The notes beneath the pieces are model-generated. The model was not told where the DNA came from. It saw only the letters and a list, made by a program, of their open reading frames with translations, and did no database searches. Positions 35,100 to 45,419 of a stretch of 64,000 nucleotides of DNA are shown here, in pieces; the first letter of the stretch is position 1, and each line of letters starts with the position of its first letter. Origin of the DNA: Ilyonectria destructans (taxonomy: Eukaryota; Ascomycota; Sordariomycetes; Hypocreales; Nectriaceae); NCBI GenBank assembly GCA_020740775.1, contig JAHEWK010000014.1:744001-808000 (forward strand). Direction: 5' to 3'. The position numbers and the translations under genes are program-made.

Positions 35100-36011
35100 A
35101 TGGACGGACAAAAGGTGTGGTGCCGGCTGCACCAGCGGCCCCTGTGTCGAGTTTAACTGGAAGGATATCGACTGCACAGTCGCCGAGGTTACCGAGTCGG
35201 CCGGCAACATCCTCTGGGAGAATCCTCAGACTAACTTTTTCTTCGACGAGGCTCTCAATATTTGACTCGGCGCTACTGGCTCTCAGAGGTTTTTCGGCGA
35301 CGAAGGTACTGGAACGAGCCTGACCTTTCGGAATATGTGCGTCAACCCTTAGAGGAATGAGTGTCGGGGCCATGGATGCAAAATTCTACTAAAAATCGCC
35401 AACATCCTTGTTCTTGATTAGCAGCATGAAGCTCACTTCGCAGAACACACTTGATACGCGGGTCGGTGCCATGGTTGAGACGTGGTACGAGGCAGTGGAT
35501 CTCCTCAACCACCATATCTTCAGTGGCGACCCCATCGGTCTCAATGGCAACCTTGACTTGCTGAAGCAACTCATCATGGACGGCAAGTTTGCTGGCTCTG
35601 ATCTGGATCTCCTATCTGCGGAGGAGTTGGCCGCCCATATCAAGAAGGCCCTCTACGGACAGCTGATCCCCCTGGTCTGGGGGAGCTCGACGGTACCAAG
35701 TGGGGTGGTGTTACTGAGGAAAACCTCGTTGTCGCGTAAGTCTTGAACCTGGTCTTGATGAGTGGATATGATGCTGACGACGTGTGATGTCTAGTGCCTT
35801 CAACACCAGGGTTTCGAACGGGCGCACAAACGGTCAGCGCTATGAGACGACGGACTTTGTCAACGAGGATACGCTTAGCCGCCTTAGCGAGTGTGACGTC
35901 CGAGCGGCTGGCCTCGTCTGCTTCCCCGTTTGCACCACCGAGGAGGCTCAAAACAACTGGGAAAGAAAGGCCCAGGGTTATGGCCAGTCGGAACACTACC
36001 TTTGCAACTAA
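35100..36011 (+). pseudogene. Broken gene resembling the C-terminal region of a large class V chitinase
   Basis: Coding-like blocks lie in order on the plus strand but in different frames. CGAGCTSGPCVEFNWKDIDC and AGNILWENPQTNFFFDEALN end at a TGA. LDTRVGAMVETWYEAV and AAHIKKALYGQLIPLVWG follow from about 35440. After a frame change come ELDGTKWGGVTEENLVVA and, across an intron at 35736-35794 (GTAAGT...TCTAG), AFNTRVSNGRTNG and AGLVCFPVCTTEEAQNNWER, ending at 36011. From memory, these blocks (KALYGQLIPLVW, LDGTKWGGVT, GLVCFPVC) recall the segment after the GH18 domain in large secreted class V chitinases. No GH18 catalytic domain, LysM or chitin-binding motif is visible here. Internal stops and frame changes point to a pseudogene; the family call is moderate to weak. 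Confidence 0.45.
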
Positions 36012-39000
36012 CACAAGGTGGCAATGATGGATACGATACCTCCGGGCTAGGCCAAGCCCTCACGATCTCATGAATGCAGCGAATTGGCCTCGAAACTCCA
36101 CGTTAGCTTGCGTACGTAGTAAGCTTGGATGGACAACCCTTGCAACCAAGCGCCGATCCTTGCCCTTGTGACTGCTATTTAACGTGTTGGTGCTCGAATA
36201 AAACGGCATAGCGGTGCGGCTCGGCAGTGAAGCAAGGTATTTGAGGCTCAGGGGCAGGGAAAGGGCAATAACTTTCTTGGCTACCGGGGTTAGAGACGAT
36301 CATCTCAAATAATGACGGTGTCCTGTCCGGGGCAATTCAACAATTCGGTATGCAGCCAACCACTGGCGCCATGGCTTCATCGTCAATGCCGCGGCGTTGG
36401 CGAAGTGTCCGGCAACCCCGCAAAGGCACGGCGCCATCAAACGCTAGACGGCCGCCAGGACTCTGATGCTCACCAGACGGGATCGAGACCATTGAGCTAG
36501 CCAATGCCGCTGCGCCAGGACGTAGCACTTCCGGGGGAAATGGTTCGAGGGCGGCGCCTACAATGCCTGGATAGGATATTATGGAGGGGACGAGGACCGA
36601 GGGCACGTCCATTCACGTTGGCCTGGTGCGTCATGAAGATGAAGGTGGCATCTGCGTTGTAGACATACATGTGCATTGACTGAATCAGTTGCCAAATGGG
36701 AGCTGCCTCGGCAGTTTCTGTGTTGTTTTCGTCTCTGTCGTTCACCAGCATTGAGGGATGGGCATGGGTAGGTAAAAGTACGCTGTATGCTGGGTGCGTG
36801 CCATATTATACCGCCTTGTCAGGTGGAAGAAGGGGGATGCATATGCAATGCAGGCGGCAGAGCAGATCCGATCGGTTCGACCGGCCGTGGGCATTGGCGA
36901 TGTTTGCTTTTTAAGCGTTGCATTTCTGAGGCTAGGATGAAACAAATCCTAAGGGGCGGTGGTTTCTAATGCTTGTTTGGACAGCGAAGTGGTTCCCATG
37001 GCCGGAAATTATTAGAAGACGAGAGTTGGCTGGCGAGTGTCGAGCGACAGGAGGGCCAACGCTGTGGAACGACGGTATGTGGGGGCCACAGGGCCTGGAC
37101 GTGCTCCCCAGTGCAGATCAGCGTGGCTGCGGCCGCCCGGGCGCGCTTGGGCTGGACCCCGGCCCGAGTTCTCTTTCGGGCTTTCGGCTGGCGCACGGGG
37201 AGGGAGTGAGCGCGGGCAGCAGCGGGCGACGGACGCTGTGGCGACTAGTCAGTAGGTACCTACAGTCCACTAATAGGGTGGTAGTGAGCTTGCGAGCGTA
37301 CAGTAGTGAGTGTAATGAGTGGGTGTGGCATTGCCCGTCAGTGGTCGGCGAAGTGGCAAAGCTTGAACCTGGACGCCGATGAGAAAGCTCGACACGTACC
37401 TGCTCTGTCGTATGCATGTCCATGCACGTATGTTCGCGCCACGAGGGGAGCCGAAGCATTGCGTGGACCGAGGCTGGAAGAGGCTACTGCGGTATGCGTC
37501 TTCCCCTTCTTTCCTCCGCTCCGCTGAAGAGAGAGCTGAGCGCAGAGGGCGATAGTTGCGCTGGCCGCTGTGGTTGGCCGGCTGAGTACCACGCTTGTCA
37601 GTTGCAGGAAATGGTGCCGCAGACGAGATGGTGGGCGGAGCGGCCTCGAGAACTGCAATTAGTGGACGACGATGGCGGGCTACAGCACTGTACTTGGTGC
37701 GCGGCAGTGAAGTCGGGGAGTCGCGCGGCCGCTACTGAGGCTTTACTGCTGCCGTTGCCGTTTCTGGACGGTGTCTTGTGCTTTGGCTGGAGAGCGACCA
37801 GGACCAGGCCATTCCACGCCATGGACGCACGTCTGTTCGTTGATACATCGCGCCGCATACTTGAGTGGGTGAATTTGCAGAAGTGGTGAAATGGCGAAGT
37901 GGGCAAAGTGGTGAGGCTTGCATCCGTGGGGAGCCATCCCGTTTTGCGGCGTCATCTCTTTCCTCCTTCCTTGTGCTCCCTGCCTCCTGCTTCCTTGTGC
38001 CCCGGCTCCTGCTCTCCTTCCTCCCGGCCTCTTGTCTCTGTCCTTCCTGCTTTCTTTCCTTCCTTCTTTAGCTGCTCTCCATTCAATACCTGCCGCATCT
38101 ACTCCGTACTCGGGATCGCTTTCATCTCCATCCATCCATCCATTCATCAACTCTCCATCTCGCCCTCCCTTCATCACCCTCACGGCAATCTCCATCCCTC
38201 CCTGCCGGTCAATCAACCCATCAACCCGTCCATCCCGTCTACGTGTCTCCGTATCGGGCAAATCACCCGCCACTGCCTACAGTACACTACTGTACCTACC
38301 TACTCCGTACGGCGCCGTGTCTCAAAATCGCGGCACCCCAACTCATTCAACCCCCACCGCGTACTTGCACGGCAGCCAGCAACTCGCAGCTCGCAGCCCA
38401 TCCGCTTCTCTCGTTGGCGGCAAGCAACCAAGCACGTATTTAAGCAACACACAGAGGGCTCTTTTTCCCGCTCTGCTGCGGACCTCTCCACCTCTGCCCC
38501 GACCTACCAGAAAAATATGACAGGTGATAGAACCGGGCTGTAGCAACGGACGTCACCTTTTCGTTCGTGGTCCGACAGGTTGCCGCTGGCGGGTGACACA
38601 GAATCTTGAGCCGGGGTCTGGATCTGGCTTTTATTCCAGGTTGTTGTCTCTTTGTCCATTGGGTATTCTCTCCCCTTCGCTTGCCATTGAAATCTGCTGG
38701 CGTCGACTCTCCATCCCAACGTCAAAGCTCCACCATTCCACCTTTCCACCTTTCCACCATTCACTTCAGCTCTCGCTCTCCCTCTTGCTCTTGAACTGGT
38801 ACTGCGAGCACTTACCACCTAAGCGGGTCCGGCAATCAATTCAATATCGGTTTTCGGCTTTATTCCCAACTGAGACACTCGGTGCGAATTCCTCCCCGCT
38901 CAAATAACAGCCAAGACCCAGCTGGGCTTGGTTGGGTCCGCGACAGGTTCGTCGTCCTTGCTCCCGATGGCTCCCACGGATTCTTCGGACCCTCACCATC

Positions 39001-39189
39001 TGCCCACTTACCAACACTCATTCCTCTAGTTTCTAATTACCAAACCCCTTCCACGGTGCCCTTGGACGCGGACTCCGATTTCTTCGATACAATCACATCG
39101 TCAACCAGGCTCCAGGCCTTCAATCACGTCATCAATCGTCGATCGCTCTCTCGCCGGCCGGGACTGCCGAACAACACATCCATCTCACC
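36012..39189. other. Gene-free stretch of about 3.2 kb ending in a CT-rich leader
   Basis: The open frames overlap on both strands and match nothing I know. From about 37958 to 38270 the plus strand is strongly pyrimidine-rich with CCATCCATCCATCCAT repeats near 38130-38150. This is likely the promoter and leader region of the small gene at 39190, about 0.9-1.2 kb upstream of its start. Confidence 0.45.
37958..38270 (+). promoter_or_regulatory. Pyrimidine-rich tract, probable promoter region
   Basis: Long CT-rich runs (CTTCCTGCTTTCTTTCCTTC, CCATCCATCCATCCATTCAT) resemble those preceding the genes at 14628 and 50181. The next plus-strand gene starts at 39190, so a long leader is implied if this is its promoter. 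Confidence 0.35.
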
Positions 39190-39510
39190 ATGTGTCGCAT
39201 GGTCGTTTTCGCGGGGACATGCACACGCTGCGGCGATGCGCAAACATGGACCGACCTAACACAAGAACTCTCTTGTCTTGAGGCAAAGAACAAGGGCTGT
39301 TTTGGGGAGTGCACCAAAGGCATATTGGTTGAGGAACACGACTTTGACCAGGAATGTCAGACGTGCTCCGAGGAGGACGAGGGTATTGGGGACCTAGAGG
39401 AGGAACTCCTCGCCGAAAACGACGACTCCGTATTCGCCCCAGGCATGAAAAGAACTGCCGTCGAGGAGCAAGAAAGCGCAAGCACTGATCGTAAGAAGCA
39501 AAAGACTTGA
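39190..39510 (+). CDS. Small cysteine-rich, acidic-tailed protein of unknown function
   Basis: A single-exon ORF of 106 codons begins MCRMVVFAGTCTRCGDAQTW. Cysteines continue at ELSCLEAKNKGCFGEC and DFDQECQTCSEEDEG. The second half is very acidic, then basic at the end (DRKKQKT), without a signal peptide. The 'MC' start and Cys pairs (C-x2-C, C-x3-C, C-x2-C) resemble the two small ORFs at 24423 and 25614, suggesting a loose family of small intracellular metal-binding proteins. The cysteine half looks well conserved in character and the tail looks disordered. Function unknown. Confidence 0.7.
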   Translation: MCRMVVFAGTCTRCGDAQTWTDLTQELSCLEAKNKGCFGECTKGILVEEHDFDQECQTCSEEDEGIGDLEEELLAENDDSVFAPGMKRTAVEEQESASTDRKKQKT

Positions 39511-40033
39511 CAAGGATACCAACGGCAGTTGAAATATGGATATGGGTCGGCAGGCTGGTTTGTACAAGATACATGGAGTCGTGCTGTTCGTGGACGGGTC
39601 TTTGAAGGCGTTTATGTGCTCGACTGTTTGAACATTTGGTCTGGGAGCCGGGGAATCGGTGCCAGCGGTTATGGCAAGTCCGGTTGATGTTGGTGGGCCG
39701 GGCCTTACGCCGGCTTGTTTTGGGGATGTGCATTGTGCTTTTACGACAACCATTACGTGCCCACGACATTGAAGGAAGTGGCGAGGATGAGATATGGGTG
39801 CTGCATGCACATATCCTCGACCTAATGAGGGGGACGGACAAGGGTCGAGCGGTTCTCATATCCCGGAGTTTCGAGGCCGACTCGATGACCAAACGAAGAT
39901 AATCGACAATCATGATATCAATCTGAGAGCGGTTCTCTCTGACAGCTCCCGTCAAAGCCTCCCAGCACCTAGACATGAGCTAAACCAAGATGACGCGGTA
40001 CTCACCATGGTGACAACGCTCGATGGCCTTTCT
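39511..40033. other. Convergent spacer
   Basis: About 520 bases between two stop codons of convergent genes. Only short open frames; probably 3' untranslated sequence of both. Confidence 0.5.
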
Positions 40034-40879
40034 CTACTTGCTGGTTTCCCACGTTTCATTGACAATCCCCCAGTACCGGTCTGCGTCAACCCTCGCATGC
40101 GAAACATGCTGCCCACCTTCGAACTTTTCCATCCTGACTACCACCCCCCTCTCCCTGGCTTCCTCCGCATGCGCCTCCACATGATCCCACCCCACTGCTT
40201 TATCTTCCGTCCCATATACATACGTCCGTCGCACCTCACGTGATGTGAAGCCCGACTCGTTGAGGGTCTCTGCATTGATCTCATGCGGTCCGTGGCGACC
40301 CTGGGAGATCCACTCCAACCAGCTTATGACCATCACGACATGGGCCAAGGGCCATGCCCAACTGGGCAGGGAATTCACGATGACGTGGTAGTTGCGTTTG
40401 TAGGTCCAGAACCCCGGGCACGAATCCATAACGACGGCGTACCGCGGAATGTGCTCGTCGCCGCCAATGTCGGAAGTCCACAAGTCCCACAGCGTTCTGG
40501 CCGAGGCAACTCCACCGTTTGAGAATATGTGCACGAGGAATTTTGGCTCCTGGCCCTCGGTCCCGGCAGCGACAGCTAGGTCACGCAGGACAGGCAGGGC
40601 CGCCTCGAATCTCCGTCTGCGAAGCGACGGGCGCATCCACGTCACGAATGTGCACCGGACCAGAAGAATGCGCGAGTTAGGGAACCGCGCGCGATGCTGT
40701 GTGACATATTTGGAAATGTGCGCGTCGCGGGCGTCCATCCAAGTCAGCAGGATGATGAGATGTGGGTTTCGATTGCTATTGGATGCTGCCTCAGCGCCAG
40801 GATCGAAGTAGGCGACGGTGGGACTCAGAACATCCATGAAGGCAAGAGGAGTTGCCGCGCTGGACGATTGCGTCGCCAT
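40034..40879 (-). CDS. DUF829 (TMEM53/PaxU-like) alpha/beta-hydrolase-fold protein
   Basis: A single exon encodes 281 residues, the usual size for this family. Typical DUF829 features are HLIILLTWMDARDAHISKYV near the N-terminus, HIFSNGGVASARTLWDLW (the nucleophile-elbow-like SNGG), DSCPGFWTYKRNYHVI and a late YGTEDKAVGWDHVEAHAEEA with VRMEKFEGGQHVSHARVD, which supply the acid and histidine positions of an alpha/beta hydrolase. A hydrophobic segment (SLPSWAWPLAHVVMVISWL) lies in the middle. The family includes PaxU of the paxilline cluster and animal TMEM53. No other indole-diterpene gene is present here, so a role in such a cluster is not supported. The nearest neighbour upstream on the same strand is a glycosyltransferase. 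Confidence 0.85.
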   Translation of the reverse strand: MATQSSSAATPLAFMDVLSPTVAYFDPGAEAASNSNRNPHLIILLTWMDARDAHISKYVTQHRARFPNSRILLVRCTFVTWMRPSLRRRRFEAALPVLRDLAVAAGTEGQEPKFLVHIFSNGGVASARTLWDLWTSDIGGDEHIPRYAVVMDSCPGFWTYKRNYHVIVNSLPSWAWPLAHVVMVISWLEWISQGRHGPHEINAETLNESGFTSREVRRTYVYGTEDKAVGWDHVEAHAEEARERGVVVRMEKFEGGQHVSHARVDADRYWGIVNETWETSK

Positions 40880-41422
40880 GGCTCTTGTTGAATAGTGTCA
40901 ATTCCTCCGAACTCAACTGGAGAGTAGAACGCGGGGTCAGAGCAGGTGGGAGCGCAGCAAGTTAAGGTTGGTATATACTACTACTCTACCCCCAGCTCGA
41001 ATCCTCTTTTTAGCAGTCTCTTGCCGTAGGATTTCAAGCTAGGGTAGCCAATGGAGTTACGCGCCTCAAGGGCATCCAATTTAACATGTTCTAAAACCCG
41101 GAGTCTCGGGCTATATCTATCGTGGGTTGCGCGGTGGAATAACTAACTAGCTGACTAAAGTCTCCGAGAAGAGCTGTAAAGTCGGCACAATTCCCTACAC
41201 TCCGGGTCCGTCGGGGGCGGTGCGTGCCGGATGGTCATCCGAGTCAGGTATCCATCCATACATGTTAAAGGCGAGGACCACGAGGACCGGAGGGCCATAC
41301 TGGGGACGGACTGACGAAAGGGCAAGAGGTCATCATCGCATTCTATGTGGCATCTTCGCTTCTAAAATATCACATCAAAAAGAACCATCGCTCATCTATT
41401 CGGCCGTGAGTCAGAAGTAGAC
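40880..41422. other. Spacer between the glycosyltransferase and the DUF829 gene
   Basis: About 540 bases, likely the 3' end of the glycosyltransferase transcript and the promoter of the DUF829 gene. Nothing else was recognised. Confidence 0.5.
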
Positions 41423-42832
41423 TCAAACCTCCAATCCGCTAAGCGCTAGAATTTCCCTCTCCGCCACGTCAAAGACGCTAATCGCCGCATTCTCCCGCCG
41501 AATCTCCTCAACACGGGCCTTGAAGCTCTCGTCGCCAAGGACCTGCTCCACACCGGCCCGCACGGCGGCGGGGCTCGGCCGTCCCGTCCGCAAGTTTACC
41601 GCCACGCCGCTCCACGCGCCGCGCATCGCAATCTCGGGCTTGTCCTCGCTCTCACCCCCCAGCACCATCGGCACGCCGTTGGTGATGCCGTGCAGGAACC
41701 CGCCGTAGCCGGCGTTCATGACGAAGACGGACGAGTAGGGTAGCACGGCGTCATACGGGAGGTAGTCGATGACGCGGGTGTTGGCCGGGATGGTGACGTC
41801 CTTGGGGAGGCTGACGCCGCGGTGGCCCAGAATGGCGACGACAACGAGGTCGTCGTGGCCGGCGAGGGCCTTGATCGTGGGGATCAGCAGGTCGGAGTAG
41901 TCGTTGGCCACGGTTCCCTGCGTCACCGTCACAACCTTGCGGTCGCCGCGGGTTACGTCCTCCCACCACTCGGGGTATTTGAAGTCGGCCGCAATGGGGC
42001 GGGGCGTTGGGCACCCGGCGAACTTGATGTTTGAGGGCATGTCAGATCGTGGATATTCGAGGCTGGGCGGGCACAGCTGCAGCGTCGTGTCGTGTATGAC
42101 CATCCAGTGATGGAAAGGCACCTCGGGCGCGAGCACCTTTGTCGCGCCGAGGTCCTTGAGGATCTGGTCCTGCTGTGCGATGATCCCAGCAAAGGGGCCG
42201 GCCACCATCATCTGGTTGAGGAGCTGGTTGCGTGCGCGGCCAGACTCGGTCGCATCCGGGGGCAGGCCGGGGCCAAAAGGACCGACGTCAATGCTCGTGG
42301 CAATGTACGGTATAGCGTGCAGATTGATGACCTTGGGTCTGGTGGTGAAGCCCTTTGGTAGCGGGGCGCCGAGGACGAGTGGGTTCGTGCCTATGAAGGC
42401 AGTCTCGTTCACGATGATGATCTCGCGGCCCGGCTTCTCGACGCGCAGTCGCTCAAGGACCTCCTTGAGAATCTGCCACCGCTCGGCCGTCTTGCCGATG
42501 AAGATGTGCTCCATGTCGTACAAGAGCCGGGGGATGCCTGCCGGGATGGCTTCGCGCTCCTCAATCATCTCTTGAGTGAACATTGACGGAATGGACACGA
42601 AGTCGACGCCAATGCCCTTGAGCATGCTCTCGAACTGCTCGCCGCCGATAAACGTAACCTCGTAGCCGCGCTTGATCATCTCGCCCGCGATCCTCGAAGG
42701 TGGAATCGTGTGGCCATCAGCGGGCGAGGCCGCGAAGAGGAGGAGCGGCTTCTTGGCTGAGCTGGAGTCGATCATGGTGGTCTTCTCGATGTTGTTGGCC
42801 AGGTTGGTCACGGTGTTGGAAGACGTCGCCAT
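41423..42832 (-). CDS. UDP-sugar-dependent glycosyltransferase, GT1/MGT type
   Basis: A single intronless exon encodes 469 residues. The N-terminal acceptor-binding half begins LLLFAASPADGHTIPPSRIA, with YEVTFIGGEQFE soon after, as in GT1 enzymes. The donor-binding half has VVTVTQGTVANDYSDLLIPT, NTRVIDYLPYDAVLP and the signature-like FVMNAGYGGFLHGITNGVPM, then GESEDKPEIAMRGAWSGV in place of the usual DQ-containing end of the signature. The lack of introns and the MGT-like signature resemble bacterial macrolide-type glycosyltransferases, and similar fungal enzymes exist. The protein probably transfers a sugar to a small hydrophobic compound in the cytosol. The frame is open upstream to an ATG at 42922 with a hydrophobic run; I prefer 42832 because family proteins have no signal peptide. 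Confidence 0.88.
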   Translation of the reverse strand: MATSSNTVTNLANNIEKTTMIDSSSAKKPLLLFAASPADGHTIPPSRIAGEMIKRGYEVTFIGGEQFESMLKGIGVDFVSIPSMFTQEMIEEREAIPAGIPRLLYDMEHIFIGKTAERWQILKEVLERLRVEKPGREIIIVNETAFIGTNPLVLGAPLPKGFTTRPKVINLHAIPYIATSIDVGPFGPGLPPDATESGRARNQLLNQMMVAGPFAGIIAQQDQILKDLGATKVLAPEVPFHHWMVIHDTTLQLCPPSLEYPRSDMPSNIKFAGCPTPRPIAADFKYPEWWEDVTRGDRKVVTVTQGTVANDYSDLLIPTIKALAGHDDLVVVAILGHRGVSLPKDVTIPANTRVIDYLPYDAVLPYSSVFVMNAGYGGFLHGITNGVPMVLGGESEDKPEIAMRGAWSGVAVNLRTGRPSPAAVRAGVEQVLGDESFKARVEEIRRENAAISVFDVAEREILALSGLEV

Positions 42833-45419
42833 CTTGGAGGTGGGGGTTTTCGTAGGGTTGGGGGACAACAGGAACAAGAGGGAAGATTTAAAAGCAATTA
42901 AAGACTGAAACAACAGTAACAACTAACGCTCACGAGTCGCTAGGGAGGAGGATGGTTGGGGATGATGTTGATAGAAGGTCTCAAGATGGGGACGGGGGGA
43001 GCCTCTATCTATTCTTTATACCCTTTTCAACTCGAAGTTAACCTCGATTACTTCTGACCCAATCTACTTCGCCGTCATCGTGATACCGGCTAGGTCCATG
43101 GGGCTCACCTCGGATGTCTGCTTACCGAACCCATCTACCTAAATCTGACGCGAGATTTTGGCATCATCTCGCCCCTTAGGCGGGATCTCTGTCGAGGCCA
43201 AATTGCACCTTGCAACCGCTGACATCCAATAAAGGCAGGTTGCATAAGTCAATCAAGCGGAGCGTCATCTTACTAGCCACCGCATCGGTGTCGATTCGCT
43301 CACGACGTCTCTATATCCCATCGCGGTGCGTTGTCCGGCATCTAGGACCCGGAGGACGGGGTGGGTTAAACGTGGATACCAGGTACGAAATAGGGCAGCG
43401 AGGATCGACTGGGCGGCTGTATCTTTAGTCTGCTTCGCCCCGGGCTAAAATAGCTTGATGTCATCTGGTCAGCATTCGGGTGAGTTAAGCTACCGCGCGC
43501 CGTTTCCAAACTGGGCATATTGATGACCGTCGCTGCCCTGGTCCGAACTCGATGCGAGCTTTCTCGGATAGATGTCCTGTTAATAAGCGAAGTGCATCGC
43601 CAGACCCACCCCCAACTGAAATCTGCCAGGATGACAGGTTCTCAAGTGCGCGTCAGCGCTTGATTCACCAAGCGTCTAACGGTGGCTACGTTGCTACTTA
43701 GCCACCACCCCCAATGTAAGCTGTCAGATTTGGTCGCAGCCATACGCACAAGAGCGTCCCACATGTGCAGGAACAGAGATAAGCTTGCTAGGCCGAGTTG
43801 ATCCAGGCGCTCCTTGCCAGACGAGAGCAACATCATCCAGCGCGGTGTCCCCGGCCAATGTTTGCCATTGCTGAGCTTCAACAAAGGCCCGATACGCCTT
43901 GCACGTGGACGCACTCGGACGAGGCGACTGGCGGATGTATCTAGTCCCGTGGCTGGGAAACTAGGACGTTGGTGTTGCTGATTCTACCGTTCGCTGAGTA
44001 CACCTGTGAGATATCTCACTGACCGGCTGGGGAGGCGACACTAGTGTACTTATTTACACCTGTGCAGCGTTAGATGAGGAATATTTGTCGCCTCAGCAAT
44101 CGGGCGGATGCGTCCATATGCAGATTTTGCGCATATCTTTTTATGTGTCTCCAGATACTGTGCTTCTCAACAATGTTACGTTAGAAGCCAAGGACTACGA
44201 TTGAGAAAAGCAATGTGGGGGCATCCCAGCTTTCCAAAGTACCATTTCGACATCAGCCGGCCAGAGGACTCGTTACATTAATCCGCAATAAGTAAGGCTA
44301 CTTGCCGAAAAACGGTGCCTCTTTGGTTGGGCGCCCGCGTCTGGCCGAATCCAGGGGCAAAATCTGAGGCTAAGAGGCACCGTCTGACGGCTGCAGCGTA
44401 ACACAACGTAATGGAGATTGACGAATGTAACCGTAAGAAACAGTTGAGCACCACTACGGTTGGCTAGAAGGTGCAGGTAGCCGAGTGCCCTCATGATTAC
44501 CAAACGATATGTCATCTCGACCTGCTGGTTTCAAACCATTCATTAGGTGGGCTGCTGTCTTTCAGTCGCAACCTGGTGAATGCACAGTTTGTCAACTCCT
44601 TGATAGGAATGGTGGCCAAGACAGAGACTTCCGTCAGTGGCTTTGTGGTTTGCCTCGCTCGTGACATGGTATCATGAGCGACCGTTGAAGCACAGCAGAG
44701 GTACAGCTTAGAAGCCGAGGCGACTCAGAATCCGGCTCAGACACGGCAAAAGGGCTGCCGTAGCATCACACAGCCAAGCCTCCAACACAAACGAAAACAA
44801 TCTTCGGGGGGTTCTATCGGCCATCTCTGAGCAGTTTGTGGCTGAAACTCTTGCTCGCGAGCTTTTGGGACCTCGAGATATTCATCACACGTGATGAAAG
44901 AATGTCAGGGAAGAGTCACACTTCAACATATCTCAACCTAAGCCTTTCAAATGAGATATCGAAACTCGGTTGCTGCTTGCCAAATATGTGTACAACATTT
45001 CTGTCGGAGAGCAGTTTGGATGAAACACAAGAACGTTTTGTCTCATCTGGGTTCACAGACACGGAAACCAAACGGACCAGGAGTAAAGGTTCGTGTCCGG
45101 ATGCTCTGTATATCCCTTAGATACCCATCACCGCTCATGTTTGCACAAATCGGAGGGGCTCGTCATAGCCCACCATCCTTCTCTGTCTCTTGACATAGTC
45201 CATGTGATACTGTCTCCCGAGGAGCACAGGCATGGCACGCCAGCCCATCAAGGAGGCTCGAAATTCTTGCTTCTAGTTTTCTAACCTTCTACGATTCCAG
45301 CTATCTTATAGTTTCTTTCTACCCTTGTATGGAAAGTTGTCGGCGTCGAAAACTACCCAAAATTCTCCCCCACTACTAAACTCGATTGATGAGCCGCGAT
45401 CTTCTACAATCTTACCGCT
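42833..45419. other. Gene-free stretch of about 2.6 kb
   Basis: The first part holds the glycosyltransferase promoter, the last part that of the aspartic protease. The open frames are below 100 codons (for example 43642-43914 minus and 44836-45120 plus) and show no recognised motif. No repeat or RNA gene was recognised. Confidence 0.45.

Noticed and set aside
43642..43914. Possible ankyrin-like fragment on the minus strand
   Set aside because: No complete ankyrin repeat consensus could be laid out, and the alternative frames are full of stops.
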